A stretch of 64,000 nucleotides of DNA from Claveliimonas intestinigallinarum (GCA_019115145.1 DXED01000022.1:9522-73521); one strand, 5' to 3'. Counted from the first letter of the stretch, positions 51,489 through 60,274 are shown. The notes: a model not told the origin generated them from the sequence alone. Program-made: numbers and translations.

Positions 51489-52267
51489 GTCGTACATTTG
51501 AATTTGACGGAGAAAAATACAAAAAAGCGTCCAGACACCAGAAGGAGTGGGGCAGCAGCCTGATTGGAGAATTATCTTTGCGGGGCGATGAGAAAATACT
51601 GGATCTGGGCTGCGGAGACGGCGTGCTGACAGAGCAGCTGTCAGAGCTGGTGCCGGATGGAAAAGTTGTGGGAATAGACGCGTCTGCGGGAATGATCGCC
51701 GAGGCGCAAAGCCGGTCAAAGCCGAACCTGACGTTTGTGCAGATGGATATAAACGACATGGATTTTCAGAACGAGTTTGATGTCATTTTTTCCAATGCGG
51801 CGCTCCACTGGGTCAAGGATCACGGCAGACTCCTTAAAAACTCATTCAGGGCATTAAAGGATGGCGGCCGCCTCCTGTGGGATTTTGCAGGGGACGGAAA
51901 CTGTTCCAACTTCTTTGCTGTCATCCGCAAAGAAATGGAAAGCGAAGAGTACAGGCAGTATTTTAAAGAGTTTGAGTGGCCCTGGTATATGCCGTCCAGG
52001 GAGGAGTATGCAAAGACAGTGGTCGCCTCCGGCTTTTCTTCCTATGGTATTACTGAGGTCAACAGAGACAGATTTTTCTCCGATGCGGATGAGATGATCA
52101 GGAGGATAGACCAGCCCAGCATCGTGCCTTTTATCAAGGTTCTTCCCGAGGGAGCAAAGGAAAAGTTTCGCGATGAGGTTGTCAGGGCTATGCTGGAGAG
52201 GGCGTTGCAGGCAGACGGAACCTGTTTTGAAACCTTCCGACGCATCCATGTAAGGGCGGATAAGTGA
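51485..52267 (+). CDS. SAM-dependent methyltransferase (Tam/BioC-like)
   Basis: 260 residues. Motif I is ILDLGCGDGVLTEQL, then VVGIDASAGMIAEA, FDVIFSNAALHWVKDH and a C-terminal helical lid. The N-terminal FDGEKYKKASRHQKEWG is typical of trans-aconitate methyltransferase-like enzymes. The ATG overlaps the pyrophosphatase-like stop (ATGA). The substrate is open: a carboxylate such as trans-aconitate is one possibility. Confidence 0.86.
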   Translation: MSRTFEFDGEKYKKASRHQKEWGSSLIGELSLRGDEKILDLGCGDGVLTEQLSELVPDGKVVGIDASAGMIAEAQSRSKPNLTFVQMDINDMDFQNEFDVIFSNAALHWVKDHGRLLKNSFRALKDGGRLLWDFAGDGNCSNFFAVIRKEMESEEYRQYFKEFEWPWYMPSREEYAKTVVASGFSSYGITEVNRDRFFSDADEMIRRIDQPSIVPFIKVLPEGAKEKFRDEVVRAMLERALQADGTCFETFRRIHVRADK

Positions 52268-52295
52268 TGAGAGGATGAGGAAAAGGAGGAATCTT

Positions 52296-52847
52296 ATGGA
52301 AGATGAGAAAAGATTTGCCGCATTTCTGCGCGGTATCAACGTAAGCGGTAAAAACAAGATCCCAATGGCAGATCTGAAGAAGGGCTTTGAAAAGCTGGGG
52401 GTTGGAGGAGTGAAGACATACCTGAACAGTGGGAACGTGGTTTTCTCCTGTAAGGAGGGCGATACGGGCAGGCTGGCAGGGCAGATTGAAGAGATGGTGC
52501 AAGATGAGTTTGGGGTAAATGTCCCGGTATTTGTTATTTCCGGTGAGGAGCTGGAGGATATTCTGCAGCATGCACCTGACTGGTGGGGCGATGAAAATCA
52601 AGACATCTATGATAACCTCATTTTTATACTGCCGCCGCTTACATTTACGGATGTGCTCCGTGAGATTGGGGAGCCAAAAGAAGGCTTGGAGCGGGTCATG
52701 GATTACAAAAACGCCGTCTTCTGGTCCTTTGTCCGAAAGGATTACCAAAAGACAAACTGGTGGTCAAAAACGGCAAGCTCTGGCATTGCCGGAAGACTGA
52801 CGATCAGAACGGCCAATACAGTCAGGAGGATAGACGGGGCATGTTAG
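52296..52847 (+). CDS. DUF1697 family protein
   Basis: 183 residues from the ATG at 52296 with AAAGGAGG upstream; an ATG seven codons earlier is less well placed. The pattern FAAFLRGINVSGKNKIPMA and VKTYLNSGNVVFSC is diagnostic of DUF1697, a ferredoxin-like fold of unknown role often found beside resistance and stress genes. The C-terminal part SSGIAGRLTIRTANTV closes the fold. Confidence 0.85.
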   Translation: MEDEKRFAAFLRGINVSGKNKIPMADLKKGFEKLGVGGVKTYLNSGNVVFSCKEGDTGRLAGQIEEMVQDEFGVNVPVFVISGEELEDILQHAPDWWGDENQDIYDNLIFILPPLTFTDVLREIGEPKEGLERVMDYKNAVFWSFVRKDYQKTNWWSKTASSGIAGRLTIRTANTVRRIDGAC

Positions 52848-52851
52848 CGCG

Positions 52852-52878
52852 CGTTGCTTGCGGCAACGGCCGGTTTTT
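52852..52878 (+). terminator. Weak terminator after the DUF1697 gene
   Basis: CGTTGC-TTGCG-GCAACG is a short 6-base stem followed by GCCGGTTTTTC, just behind the stop. Confidence 0.45.
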
Positions 52879-52921
52879 CATACAATAACGATAACAACAA
52901 AAAAGAAAGAAGGTTATCCAG

Positions 52922-53452
52922 ATGCTGAATGAAAACATAAAAATCATCAGAAAGTCGAAGGGGCTTTCCCAGGAAGAGCTTGCCGTCAGGCTGAACGTGG
53001 TGCGCCAGACCATTTCCAAGTGGGAAAATGGGTTGTCTGTTCCAGATGCCGACATGCTGATCTCCATATCGGAAGTGCTGGAAACTCCAGTGAGCACTTT
53101 GCTTGGAGAAACGGTTGCCAGGCCGGAGGCCGACGATTTAAAGGCAATCTGCGAAAAGCTGGAGACGATCAATCTGCAGCTCGCCCGGAGGAAGGATGCG
53201 GCGCGAAAAATACTCCGGGGACTGCTTCTTGGCCTGTGCGCGGTCATCGTGCTCATCTTTGCTGCCCTGGCCGCGCTAAACAGTCCATACCTGGGCTGGG
53301 ATTACAGTGACCCGGAACTGAGTGTTGCCGGAGTGGTTTTTCATGCGTTTGAGTGGCTGTTTGTCAGACTGGCGCCGTTTGTCCTTGCGGGGGCAGCAGC
53401 CGGGATTTTTCTGACGCGGAAGAGTGGTAGCTCCGGGTTGGGAGCAGTGTGA
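52922..53452 (+). CDS. XRE regulator with C-terminal membrane helices
   Basis: 176 residues. The HTH (IRKSKGLSQEELAVRLNVVR, QTISKWENGLSVPDADML) lies in the first 60 residues, a coiled linker at 65-95, and two hydrophobic helices near 100-120 and 140-165. Membrane-tethered XRE proteins of this form control nearby exporters or respond to membrane stress. AAAGAAAGAAGG lies upstream. Its target here is unclear. Confidence 0.82.
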   Translation: MLNENIKIIRKSKGLSQEELAVRLNVVRQTISKWENGLSVPDADMLISISEVLETPVSTLLGETVARPEADDLKAICEKLETINLQLARRKDAARKILRGLLLGLCAVIVLIFAALAALNSPYLGWDYSDPELSVAGVVFHAFEWLFVRLAPFVLAGAAAGIFLTRKSGSSGLGAV

Positions 53453-53477
53453 GTCTTTGTAAAGGGAAGTAAAGTCT

Positions 53478-54191
53478 ATGGAGCAATACCTGAGAGAAAC
53501 GCCTATGTTAAACTTTTCGGCTGCAAACATACAGAGGTTGATAAGTGACAGGCAATGGGAAAATGCGGATGCGTATCATCGTATCAGGAAGATATATGAT
53601 TTTGTCCGCGATGAAATTTTATTTGGATACAACGTGGATGACAGTATTCCGGCGTCGAGAGTTTTGTCTGATGGATATGGGCAGTGCAATACAAAAGGAA
53701 CCCTTTTTATGGCGCTGCTGCGCGGCGTGGGGGTTCCCTGCCGGGTACATGGGTTCACGATCGATAAAAAACTGCAAAGAGGCGCAATGACTGGTATCGT
53801 ATACAAAAATGCACCTGAAAATATTTTTCACAGCTGGGTGGAGGTTTACCTGGAGGGTGTTTGGTACGAGCTTGAGGCGTTTATCCTGGATCAACAGTAT
53901 CTTTCCCGGCTGCAGGAGATAAACGCCGGCTGCCGGGGCGCTTTTTGCGGATATGGCGTTGCGGTAAAGGATTTTCACAATCCGGTGATTGATTTCAATC
54001 GAAATAATACTTACATTCAAAGCGAGGGGATCAATCAGGATTTCGGGATCTATGACTGCCCGGATGACTTGCTGAAAGAGCATCATCAGGAAATGTCGGC
54101 TTTCAAGGCCTTTCTATATAGAAATCTGGGAAGGCACCTGATGAACTACAACATTAAAAAAATCAGAAACCAGAAAGCTTCGGTGGAGTAA
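53478..54191 (+). CDS. Transglutaminase-like (papain fold) protein
   Basis: 237 residues. The catalytic cysteine lies in SDGYGQCNTKGTLFMALLRG, the histidine in NIFHSWVEVYLEG and the third acid position in WYELEAFILD. This is the transglutaminase-core motif of bacterial cysteine proteases and amide hydrolases. No signal peptide is seen, so it is probably cytosolic. It follows the XRE gene by 25 bases. Confidence 0.82.
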   Translation: MEQYLRETPMLNFSAANIQRLISDRQWENADAYHRIRKIYDFVRDEILFGYNVDDSIPASRVLSDGYGQCNTKGTLFMALLRGVGVPCRVHGFTIDKKLQRGAMTGIVYKNAPENIFHSWVEVYLEGVWYELEAFILDQQYLSRLQEINAGCRGAFCGYGVAVKDFHNPVIDFNRNNTYIQSEGINQDFGIYDCPDDLLKEHHQEMSAFKAFLYRNLGRHLMNYNIKKIRNQKASVE

Positions 54192-54316
54192 AATGTCACC
54201 GGTACAGTGACGATATATAAAAATAAGATAAGCTGGCTGTTTGTCCTTTCATCCTGCCAGGGTTGTACTGGAGATTTTGGGGGATATGATGTGATGGAAA
54301 AGCAGGTGAGAATTCT

Positions 54317-54499
54317 ATGAAAGTGTTCCTGGTCATTATTTTGGTATTGATCATATATATTCCGGTCATTATGCTGATTTCATTTGTGCGGGCGCTTTTT
54401 TGTGTGAGAAAAGGGAAAACATATGCCAAAGAAAAGTTTTGGGATACTTTCCTGAGCTTTTTCCTGGAATTGTTAAATCCCATGAACTGGTTTTTGTAA
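54317..54499 (+). CDS. Small membrane protein
   Basis: 60 residues: a hydrophobic N-terminal helix (VFLVIILVLIIYIPVIMLIS), a basic stretch FCVRKGKTYAKEK, and an amphipathic end FFLELLNPMNWF. No family is recognised. TGAGAATTCT lies before the ATG, a poor ribosome site. Confidence 0.45.
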   Translation: MKVFLVIILVLIIYIPVIMLISFVRALFCVRKGKTYAKEKFWDTFLSFFLELLNPMNWFL

Positions 54500-54515
54500 A
54501 GTAAAGGGAAATTGG

Positions 54516-54863
54516 ATGCACATGGAAGCCTATCTTGATCATGAAACCGAATATGGCTGGTATCTCTGCCTGGATGGCGGACATATTGTGGGCGGTCTTG
54601 GAGTCATTGAAAATGATTTTCACGACAGGAAAGACCTTGCGCCCAATGTGTGTGCGGTGTATACGGAGAAGGAGTACCGCTGTCAGGGAATTGCAGGGCG
54701 CTTACTTGACATAGTTGTAAAGGATATGAAGTCTAAGGGGATAGCCCCGCTTTATCTGATCACAGACCATACAACCTTCTATGAGAGATATGGCTGGGAA
54801 TTTTTTTGCATGGTTCGGGATGAGGACGGATGCAGTGTGACAAGAATGTATATCCACAGATAA
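54516..54863 (+). CDS. GNAT acetyltransferase, probably N-terminally truncated
   Basis: 115 residues, shorter than the usual 150-165. The acetyl-CoA loop is EKEYRCQGIAGRLLDIV and the end reads FYERYGWEFFCMV and RMYIHR. The first strand and helix of the fold, which normally bring some 40 more residues, are absent upstream because a stop lies twelve codons before the ATG. It may be a shortened but still folded protein, or inactive. Confidence 0.65.
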   Translation: MHMEAYLDHETEYGWYLCLDGGHIVGGLGVIENDFHDRKDLAPNVCAVYTEKEYRCQGIAGRLLDIVVKDMKSKGIAPLYLITDHTTFYERYGWEFFCMVRDEDGCSVTRMYIHR

Positions 54864-54893
54864 TGTTCCATCTGTGACGCGATAGGAGAGCTT

Positions 54894-55424
54894 ATGAAAA
54901 AAATCAGTTTGTTCATAGCGATGAGCCTTGACGGATATATCGCAGACAGTAAGGGCAACGTTGACTGGCTGGCCGGACAGGGTAATGAGGATGAGAATGT
55001 TGACACATATTCTGAATTTGTGAAAGATATCGATACGGTAATAATGGGCTGGAATACCTATCATCAGATCGTTACGGAGCTTTCGCCAAAAGAGTGGGTT
55101 TATAACGACCTTACAACCTATGTTGTGACGCACAGCCCCAAAGCATCTTCTGATAAAATCCATTTTACCAATGAAAATCCCGTCCTGCTGCTCAAAAAAC
55201 TGAGAGAAGAAGGCGGAAAAGGCATTTGGATATGTGGCGGGGCAAACCTGATCCAGCAGTTGGTCAGAGAAGATATGGTTGATTGCTATCATATTACTGT
55301 TATCCCAACAATTCTGGGTTCAGGTATTCGGCTTTTTGAAAAGACTGACCGTGAAATCAAGCTGAGGCTGCTCAAAACACGATCGTATAATGGTATGACG
55401 GATTTAATCTATACAAAAAGATGA
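54894..55424 (+). CDS. Dihydrofolate reductase family protein (RibD C-domain type)
   Basis: 176 residues. The opening KKISLFIAMSLDGYIAD and the NADPH-binding ends GKGIWICGGANLIQQL and TVIPTILGSGIRLF match the RibD-C/DHFR-like group often annotated as dihydrofolate reductase, though many members lack DHFR activity. GGAGAGC lies before the ATG. It has lower GC than the housekeeping genes of this window. Confidence 0.85.
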   Translation: MKKISLFIAMSLDGYIADSKGNVDWLAGQGNEDENVDTYSEFVKDIDTVIMGWNTYHQIVTELSPKEWVYNDLTTYVVTHSPKASSDKIHFTNENPVLLLKKLREEGGKGIWICGGANLIQQLVREDMVDCYHITVIPTILGSGIRLFEKTDREIKLRLLKTRSYNGMTDLIYTKR

Positions 55425-55448
55425 ATTGTGATTTGAGGGAGGGTAAGA

Positions 55449-55904
55449 ATGGTCAAGGTGATAAAGGAAGAATTTGCTGTCATTGGGAAAGAGGGATCAA
55501 CATCGGACGGTGAGGGATTTATCCAGAAATTGTGGGATGATGCAAATGGTCATTTTAGCGAAGTGGCACATCTGGCAAAGAGGGACTCGAACGGGGGGAT
55601 TGTGGGAATATGGGGCGCTATGTCTGATATTTCCCGCTCATTTAAACCGTGGGAGGATAGATTTAGCAAGGGCTTGTATCTGGCAGGAGTGGAATGCGTG
55701 GACCATGCGGAGGCTCCTGATGGATGGACCAAGTGGACAATACCGGGTTATGAGTATATAGTTGCCGAAAACTATAAGGGAGCGTTTGAAGAAACCCTCG
55801 GACAGATGAATGAGGCGGGTATGTCTCTGGCAGGAGCAGTTCACGACTATACTGATCCGGCAACAGGAAAGGGCTATCTGTATTTTCCCATAAGAGAAGT
55901 ATAG
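55449..55904 (+). CDS. GyrI-like / AraC effector-binding domain protein
   Basis: 151 residues made of one effector-binding domain: MVKVIKEEFAVIGKEGS, FSKGLYLAGVECVD and the closing strand KGYLYFPIREV. There is no DNA-binding part. Such stand-alone domains bind small amphipathic compounds and include gyrase-inhibitor-like proteins. GGGAGGG lies before the ATG. Confidence 0.8.
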   Translation: MVKVIKEEFAVIGKEGSTSDGEGFIQKLWDDANGHFSEVAHLAKRDSNGGIVGIWGAMSDISRSFKPWEDRFSKGLYLAGVECVDHAEAPDGWTKWTIPGYEYIVAENYKGAFEETLGQMNEAGMSLAGAVHDYTDPATGKGYLYFPIREV

Positions 55905-55989
55905 CAAAGTCTATGGTGTTGGACGGAAAATTGGAATTTACGGAGGGGATATTGTACGTTAGATAGTAAAAGGATACCCTGATTTATCA

Positions 55990-56103
55990 ATGCTGGCTGC
56001 TAAACTGTCTATAAACTATCGGACGAGAGAACTAAACCAGCAGTTGGTTGAGTATAGAATGGAGGAAATGATATTATGCAGTCATCAAATCAAAGGAGTG
56101 TAA
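55990..56103 (+). pseudogene. 37-residue relic frame upstream of an XRE gene
   Basis: An open frame, MLAAKLSINYRTRELNQQLV continuing to HQIKGV, has no ribosome site and ends inside the AAAGGAG site of the XRE gene. The charged helical sequence looks like the end of a lost gene. It may also be a small leader peptide, but nothing supports translation. Confidence 0.3.
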
Positions 56104-56108
56104 ACACA

Positions 56109-56519
56109 ATGAAAAAACAAACTTTTGGATCTATGATTGCAGCCTTCCGTAAAGAGCAAGGTATGACCCAGCTTGAACTGGCTGAGAAAATGGGCGTTAC
56201 AGATAAAGCTGTATCAAAATGGGAACGAGATTTATCTTTTCCGGATGTAAATTCGCTCCCCAAACTCGCCGAAATTTTCAATGTGTCTATTGACGAACTC
56301 ATGCAGGTAAAGGAAGAGATGAAAGAGAATACAGACGACAACCATAAGGGCTCTGAAATTGTTAATATTGCACTGAAGGGCATCGCGTTGGCAATGGGTA
56401 TTGCAGTTGTTGTTCTGTCATTTATAAACGAACTTGAAACCCGCAGTGCAGTCAGTATGTTGGGGATAGGTTTGGCTTGTTTGGCTCTAGTACAGTTTTC
56501 GCAAAAGAATGACATATAA
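56109..56519 (+). CDS. XRE regulator with two C-terminal membrane helices
   Basis: 136 residues from the ATG at 56109, matching the usual start MKKQTFGSMIAAFRKEQGMT; an ATG eleven codons earlier also has a purine-rich site. The HTH is VTDKAVSKWERDLSFPD. Two hydrophobic helices (GIALAMGIAVVVLSFI and VSMLGIGLACLALVQF) anchor it in the membrane. It shares this design with the XRE gene at 52.9 kb. Confidence 0.82.
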   Translation: MKKQTFGSMIAAFRKEQGMTQLELAEKMGVTDKAVSKWERDLSFPDVNSLPKLAEIFNVSIDELMQVKEEMKENTDDNHKGSEIVNIALKGIALAMGIAVVVLSFINELETRSAVSMLGIGLACLALVQFSQKNDI

Positions 56520-56531
56520 CGGAGGAGACAG

Positions 56532-56912
56532 ATGGAATACGTAGTAGACGACAGGAAGCTCACGGCTTCCGTTTTCCTGGACTTTGTAAATCAGGTCTGG
56601 CAGGGAGATTATGATATGGAACGCACGCGGCAGGCTCTGTCCAGGACGCTGAATATCACAGCTTACGATGATGGAAAGCTTATCGGCTGCCTGCGCATTC
56701 TCACAGATGGCTACTTTTTCGGGACGATCACAGAGCTGCTCGTACTTCCTAAGTATCAGAAAAAGGGGATAGGCAGCAGGCTTCTTGAGCTGGCCCGGGA
56801 GAACACTCCCAGCATGCTGTTTTTTGGAGCTCAACCGGGGGTGGAAGGATTTTATGAGAAGAATGGCTGCCAAAAAAGCCTGCAGTCCTACATCATAGAA
56901 AAAAGGCCGTAA
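56532..56912 (+). CDS. Short GNAT family N-acetyltransferase
   Basis: 126 residues. LLVLPKYQKKGIGSRLLELA is the acetyl-CoA loop and FYEKNGCQKSLQSYIIE the end of the fold, as in arylamine- or spermidine-type short GNATs. GGAGGAG precedes the ATG. It follows the XRE gene by 12 bases. Confidence 0.85.
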   Translation: MEYVVDDRKLTASVFLDFVNQVWQGDYDMERTRQALSRTLNITAYDDGKLIGCLRILTDGYFFGTITELLVLPKYQKKGIGSRLLELARENTPSMLFFGAQPGVEGFYEKNGCQKSLQSYIIEKRP

Positions 56913-57069
56913 ATTCTGGGGGGAATTTCTGTCGCAGATTAAAGAAGAGGCAGACCTGGATGAACTGTCGAATAAGGAGAAAAGCCGGCACGCTGCAGAG
57001 GTACTGAAAAGGATAGCTGCTGAGCAAAAGATTGAGCTGCGGCTTCGAAAGAAAGGCTGCCAATCATGA
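56899..57069 (+). pseudogene. Start-less relic frame with charged helix
   Basis: An open frame without a start codon reads FWGEFLSQIKEEADLDELSN and ends RLRKKGCQS. It begins within the end of the GNAT gene. Codon use is normal for the region, so it is probably the tail of a deleted gene. The parent is not recognised. Confidence 0.35.
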
Positions 57070-57115
57070 GACGCCGACAGAGGCAAAACAATTGAATTAA
57101 AGGAGAGACTTTGCG

Positions 57116-57514
57116 ATGACAAAAGTAGCATTTATCTGTGTGCATAATTCCTGCCGAAGCCAGATTGCCGAGGCTCTCGGAAAATATTATGCTTCGGATG
57201 TATTTGAGAGCTATTCCGCAGGGACTGAGACAAAACCTAAGATCAACCAGGATGCTGTGCGCATCATGAAACAGCTCTATGGGATTGACATGGAGAAGAC
57301 CCAGCGGAGTAAGCTTCTGTCGGACATCCCTCCGGTTGATGTCGTGGTCACAATGGGATGCAACGTGAATTGTCCGTATTTGCCCTGCAAACACAGGGAG
57401 GACTGGGGGCTTGAGGACCCCACTGGGAATACCGATGAAGTGTTTGTCGAGGTGATAAAAAGCATTGAGCAAAAGATATTCGAATTGAAGGAGAGGCTCA
57501 GCGAAGTAAAATAG
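57116..57514 (+). CDS. arsC: Arsenate reductase, thioredoxin-coupled (LMW phosphatase fold)
   Basis: 132 residues. The P-loop CVHNSCR (C8 to R14) fits CX5R; C82 in TMGCNVNCPYLPCK, with C86 or C91, can provide the redox cysteine pair; D101-P102 is the general acid. This is the pI258/B. subtilis ArsC type, which reduces arsenate using thioredoxin. No arsR or arsB is adjacent, so the function could also be as a protein tyrosine phosphatase relative. Confidence 0.87.
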   Translation: MTKVAFICVHNSCRSQIAEALGKYYASDVFESYSAGTETKPKINQDAVRIMKQLYGIDMEKTQRSKLLSDIPPVDVVVTMGCNVNCPYLPCKHREDWGLEDPTGNTDEVFVEVIKSIEQKIFELKERLSEVK

Positions 57515-57556
57515 TCGAAGTAAAGTAGCGATATAAAGCAATGACAGGGAACTGTG

Positions 57557-57600
57557 TATAAGAAGCGCAGGCAGCCACCGGACTGCCTGAGCTTCTTATA
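57557..57600. terminator. Long hairpin between convergent arsC and membrane protein genes
   Basis: TATAAGAAGC-G-CAGGCAG pairs with CTGCCTG-A-GCTTCTTATA around an 8-base loop, 43 bases behind arsC and 58 from the opposing gene. Both flanks are only moderately T-rich, so it may serve as a bidirectional terminator. Confidence 0.65.
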
Positions 57601-57658
57601 TAAAAGATGAAAGGGTCTTACCTGCCGGACAGCTCCGGCCGCCTTTGTCACGCCGCTG

Positions 57659-57964
57659 TCACGCCGCCGTTGCTGCCATCATCCCCAGGGCCACTACCCC
57701 GAAGATGGCGTAGATGAGATTGATGACCACACAGATTTTCATCAGTGTGTTCTGTACCTGGTATTTTGTGTAACATACAAGAGTAAAAATACCGGAAAAT
57801 ATCATGAAAATCGCATAGCATGCTATGATTATGCCGGCGGCCGGGATCTCCAGCGCCCAGGGCTGGGTGCGGAGGGGAAGGATGGTCCATGGGATAAAGA
57901 CCATGATGGCGCAGAGGGCGGTCAGGATGGCCGCCTTTGTCGGGTCTGTCTTGGGGGTACGCAT
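57659..57964 (-). CDS. Small membrane protein of the LanFEG-type locus
   Basis: 101 residues with three hydrophobic helices: ILTALCAIMVFIPWTILPL, AGIIIACYAIFMIFSGIF and ICVVINLIYAIFGVVALGM. The ATG has AAAAAGGAG upstream and follows the second permease gene by 38 bases, so it is probably the last gene of the ABC operon. No family was recognised. It could be an accessory immunity or assembly protein. Confidence 0.7.
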   Translation of the reverse strand: MRTPKTDPTKAAILTALCAIMVFIPWTILPLRTQPWALEIPAAGIIIACYAIFMIFSGIFTLVCYTKYQVQNTLMKICVVINLIYAIFGVVALGMMAATAA

Positions 57965-58002
57965 AGTAATATCACTCCTTTTTCGTTCTTGTTTTCATTT
58001 TT

Positions 58003-58770
58003 TTATTTTCTCTCCCCGTGCCCGAAGGCCAGGCAGGCTATGAGCAGGCACAGGATGGATATGGCTGCCGCCGCGGGAACCCAGGGGACCAGGTCAATAG
58101 TGCTGTCCGGGTTTGTGGACAGCTTCATGTAGTTTGATGTGACTACATAGAAGGGGTAGCAGGGCGGGTAGAGGAACCAGATTTTCGTGTTCAGCAGAAG
58201 CACGGAGGAAACCATGGTGGCCAGCCCCAGTCCGATGGAGAACACAGGCGTGGTCAGGCAGACGGACATCAGCCAGTACAGAGACATCATGGGCAGGGAG
58301 GAGAGGAAGAGCGTTCCCGATACCTTCAGCACCATGCCGGTCTGAGCCGTCAGATCAGCATTCACGTAGGAGGAGGCAATCCGGGCGCAGAGGAAGTAGA
58401 GCCCCGTCATGGCCGCTGCCTGGACAAAGGTCAGAAGCACAAGGACAAGAAACTTGGCAAGGCACAGAAGCCTGGGGCTTATGGGCAGGGCCAGCATTTT
58501 TATGATCCCCTTGTTTTTCTGCTCCAGCTGCTGCAAAAGGACTGTGCACACGATGATGCTGGCGGGAAAGATGAACCAGGCAAAGCCCATAAAGCTCTGG
58601 ATGAAAAAATTGTTCCCCGGCGTGATGCCCGCCATCACAGGTGTGAGGCTCATGTCCGCGTTGATGATATTGGGGATCCACAGGATCACCAGGGGAACAA
58701 AGAGAAGGGGAAGGATAAAGGAGCGCCGGATTTTTTTGACCTCGGCAGCAGTAAGTGTAAATAAATTCAT
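58003..58770 (-). CDS. ABC-2 type permease, LanG-like
   Basis: 255 residues with six membrane segments. The start MNLFTLTAAEVKKIRRSFIL and the run GFAWFIFPASIIVCTVLLQQ resemble the EpiG/MutG permeases of lantibiotic immunity exporters. It overlaps the other permease gene by four bases. With that gene and the ATPase it forms a complete exporter that removes membrane-active peptides. Confidence 0.85.
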   Translation of the reverse strand: MNLFTLTAAEVKKIRRSFILPLLFVPLVILWIPNIINADMSLTPVMAGITPGNNFFIQSFMGFAWFIFPASIIVCTVLLQQLEQKNKGIIKMLALPISPRLLCLAKFLVLVLLTFVQAAAMTGLYFLCARIASSYVNADLTAQTGMVLKVSGTLFLSSLPMMSLYWLMSVCLTTPVFSIGLGLATMVSSVLLLNTKIWFLYPPCYPFYVVTSNYMKLSTNPDSTIDLVPWVPAAAAISILCLLIACLAFGHGERK

Positions 58771-59489
58771 AGTGAGTACCTCCTTATGCGGATAAAAATA
58801 CAGGCGATCAGGCCAAAGAGCAGAAGCTCCGCACCCGATGCGGCGGCGTAGGCGGTCCAGTCGCTTCCCGCGCTGGCCAGGTCCCTAAAGGGCGTGACAA
58901 AGGGAACCAGCGTGAGCAGGAAGGGGCCCTCCGGCAGGACGGTTCCCATGGACATGAAGATGACGCCGATGCCAAGGCTCACCCACATGCTCTGGCAGGC
59001 GGAGGCCACCAGCAGCATAAAGAGCAGGGTGGGCAGTGTGAGGAGAGCGGCAAATCCCATATTTTTCAAAAGCTCCGGGATAAAATCTCCTGTCATCTCA
59101 AACCAGTGCATGGTGCAGAAGGCGTAGGAAGCGCTCTCCAGGGCCAGGAGAAATAAAAATCCCAGAGTCAGGAGGAGAGCCTTCCCGAAAAACAGGGACT
59201 CTCCTCTGAGGGGCAGGGTCAGCATCCTGCGGATGGCGTGGTCCGCGTACTCTGTGTGGTACATCAGGCAGGCGCCGCAGATGATAAGGATCAGGTTCAG
59301 CATGGTCACCATCTGCAGGTTGGCGTTAAGGAGGATGGACAGGGGCGAGCCCTCCAGGGAGGTGAAAAGCTCTGTCCGAAACCCTGTGTTGGCTATGGGC
59401 ACGAGGGCCGCCACCAGGCCTCCCACAAAAAAGGATGTAAAAAATCCTGTGGATTTCAGTTTTTTCAGTTCGATACCAATTGTCATCAC
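58767..59489 (-). CDS. ABC-2 type permease, LanE-like
   Basis: 240 residues with six membrane segments. ELKKLKSTGFFTSFFVGGL near the start and YHTEYADHAIRRMLTLPL in the first cytoplasmic loop are typical of LanE/LanG subunits. It overlaps the ATPase gene and the second permease gene by four bases each (ATGA), showing a tightly coupled operon. Confidence 0.85.
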   Translation of the reverse strand: MMTIGIELKKLKSTGFFTSFFVGGLVAALVPIANTGFRTELFTSLEGSPLSILLNANLQMVTMLNLILIICGACLMYHTEYADHAIRRMLTLPLRGESLFFGKALLLTLGFLFLLALESASYAFCTMHWFEMTGDFIPELLKNMGFAALLTLPTLLFMLLVASACQSMWVSLGIGVIFMSMGTVLPEGPFLLTLVPFVTPFRDLASAGSDWTAYAAASGAELLLFGLIACIFIRIRRYSL

Positions 59490-60241
59490 ATAGGCCTCCG
59501 TTTCCTGTTGTCTTCATCCACCAGCGCCAGGAAGGTCTCCTCCAGATTGTCGGAGGGGAGCCCCTTCATGGCCGCCGTCTCCCGCAGCTTTTCCATGCTC
59601 CCCTCAAAGAGGAGATGGCCCCGGTTTAATATCCCCACGTCGTCCGCCATGAGCTCAATCTCCGGCAGGAGGTGGGAGGACACGAGGACCGTGCAGCCAA
59701 TCTTCCCGGGCAGGGACCGGATGAGGGTGCGTATCTCATGGATGCCCACCGGATCCAGCCCGTTGGTGGGCTCGTCGAGGATGAGAAGGGGCGGGCGGCC
59801 GATGAGGGCTCCCGCAAGGCCCAGCCGCTGCTTCATGCCGAGGGAGTATTTCTTTGCCGGGCGATCTCCGAACCGGGTCAGGCCTGTCAGCTCCAGGGCG
59901 TCCTCCACAGCGGAGGGCTTAAGCCCAAGGATGCGGCGGATCAGGTCCAGATTTTCCCGGCCTGTCAGATTGCCGTAGAAGGAGGGCTCTTCGATGAGGG
60001 AGCCGGTCTTTCGCAAAATCTCCATCCGGTCCCTGGGGTAGGACATCCCGTCAACGGTGAATGTGCCGACTGTGGGGCGCACAAGCCCCAGGAATATTTT
60101 CATGGTGGTGGACTTTCCGGCCCCGTTTGGCCCGAGAAATCCGTATACAGTTCCCTTCCTTATATGAAGGTTCAGCCGGTAGACGGCTGTGAAATTTCCG
60201 TAAGTCTTTGTCAGTTCATGTGTCTCGATGATCGGTTTCAT
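59486..60241 (-). CDS. ABC transporter ATP-binding protein, LanF-like
   Basis: 251 residues from the ATG at 60241, which has AAAGGAGG 14 bases upstream; the open frame extends 20 codons further without a site. Walker A is FLGPNGAGKSTTM, signature YSLGMKQRLGLAGALI, Walker B LLILDEPTNGLDPVG and H-loop VLVSSHLL. The E-loop segment GSLIEEPSFYGNL is that of bacitracin/lantibiotic immunity ATPases (BcrA/NukF/EpiF), where a glutamate replaces the Q-loop glutamine. It energises the two permeases downstream. Confidence 0.9.
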   Translation of the reverse strand: MKPIIETHELTKTYGNFTAVYRLNLHIRKGTVYGFLGPNGAGKSTTMKIFLGLVRPTVGTFTVDGMSYPRDRMEILRKTGSLIEEPSFYGNLTGRENLDLIRRILGLKPSAVEDALELTGLTRFGDRPAKKYSLGMKQRLGLAGALIGRPPLLILDEPTNGLDPVGIHEIRTLIRSLPGKIGCTVLVSSHLLPEIELMADDVGILNRGHLLFEGSMEKLRETAAMKGLPSDNLEETFLALVDEDNRKRRPM

Positions 60242-60274
60242 AGCTTTGTGTGCCTCCTTTGTCTTTCTGGCTCT

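Noticed and set aside
48600..57100. Integron-type cassette array
   Set aside because: Gaps between genes show no repeated attC-like sites and no integrase gene is present.
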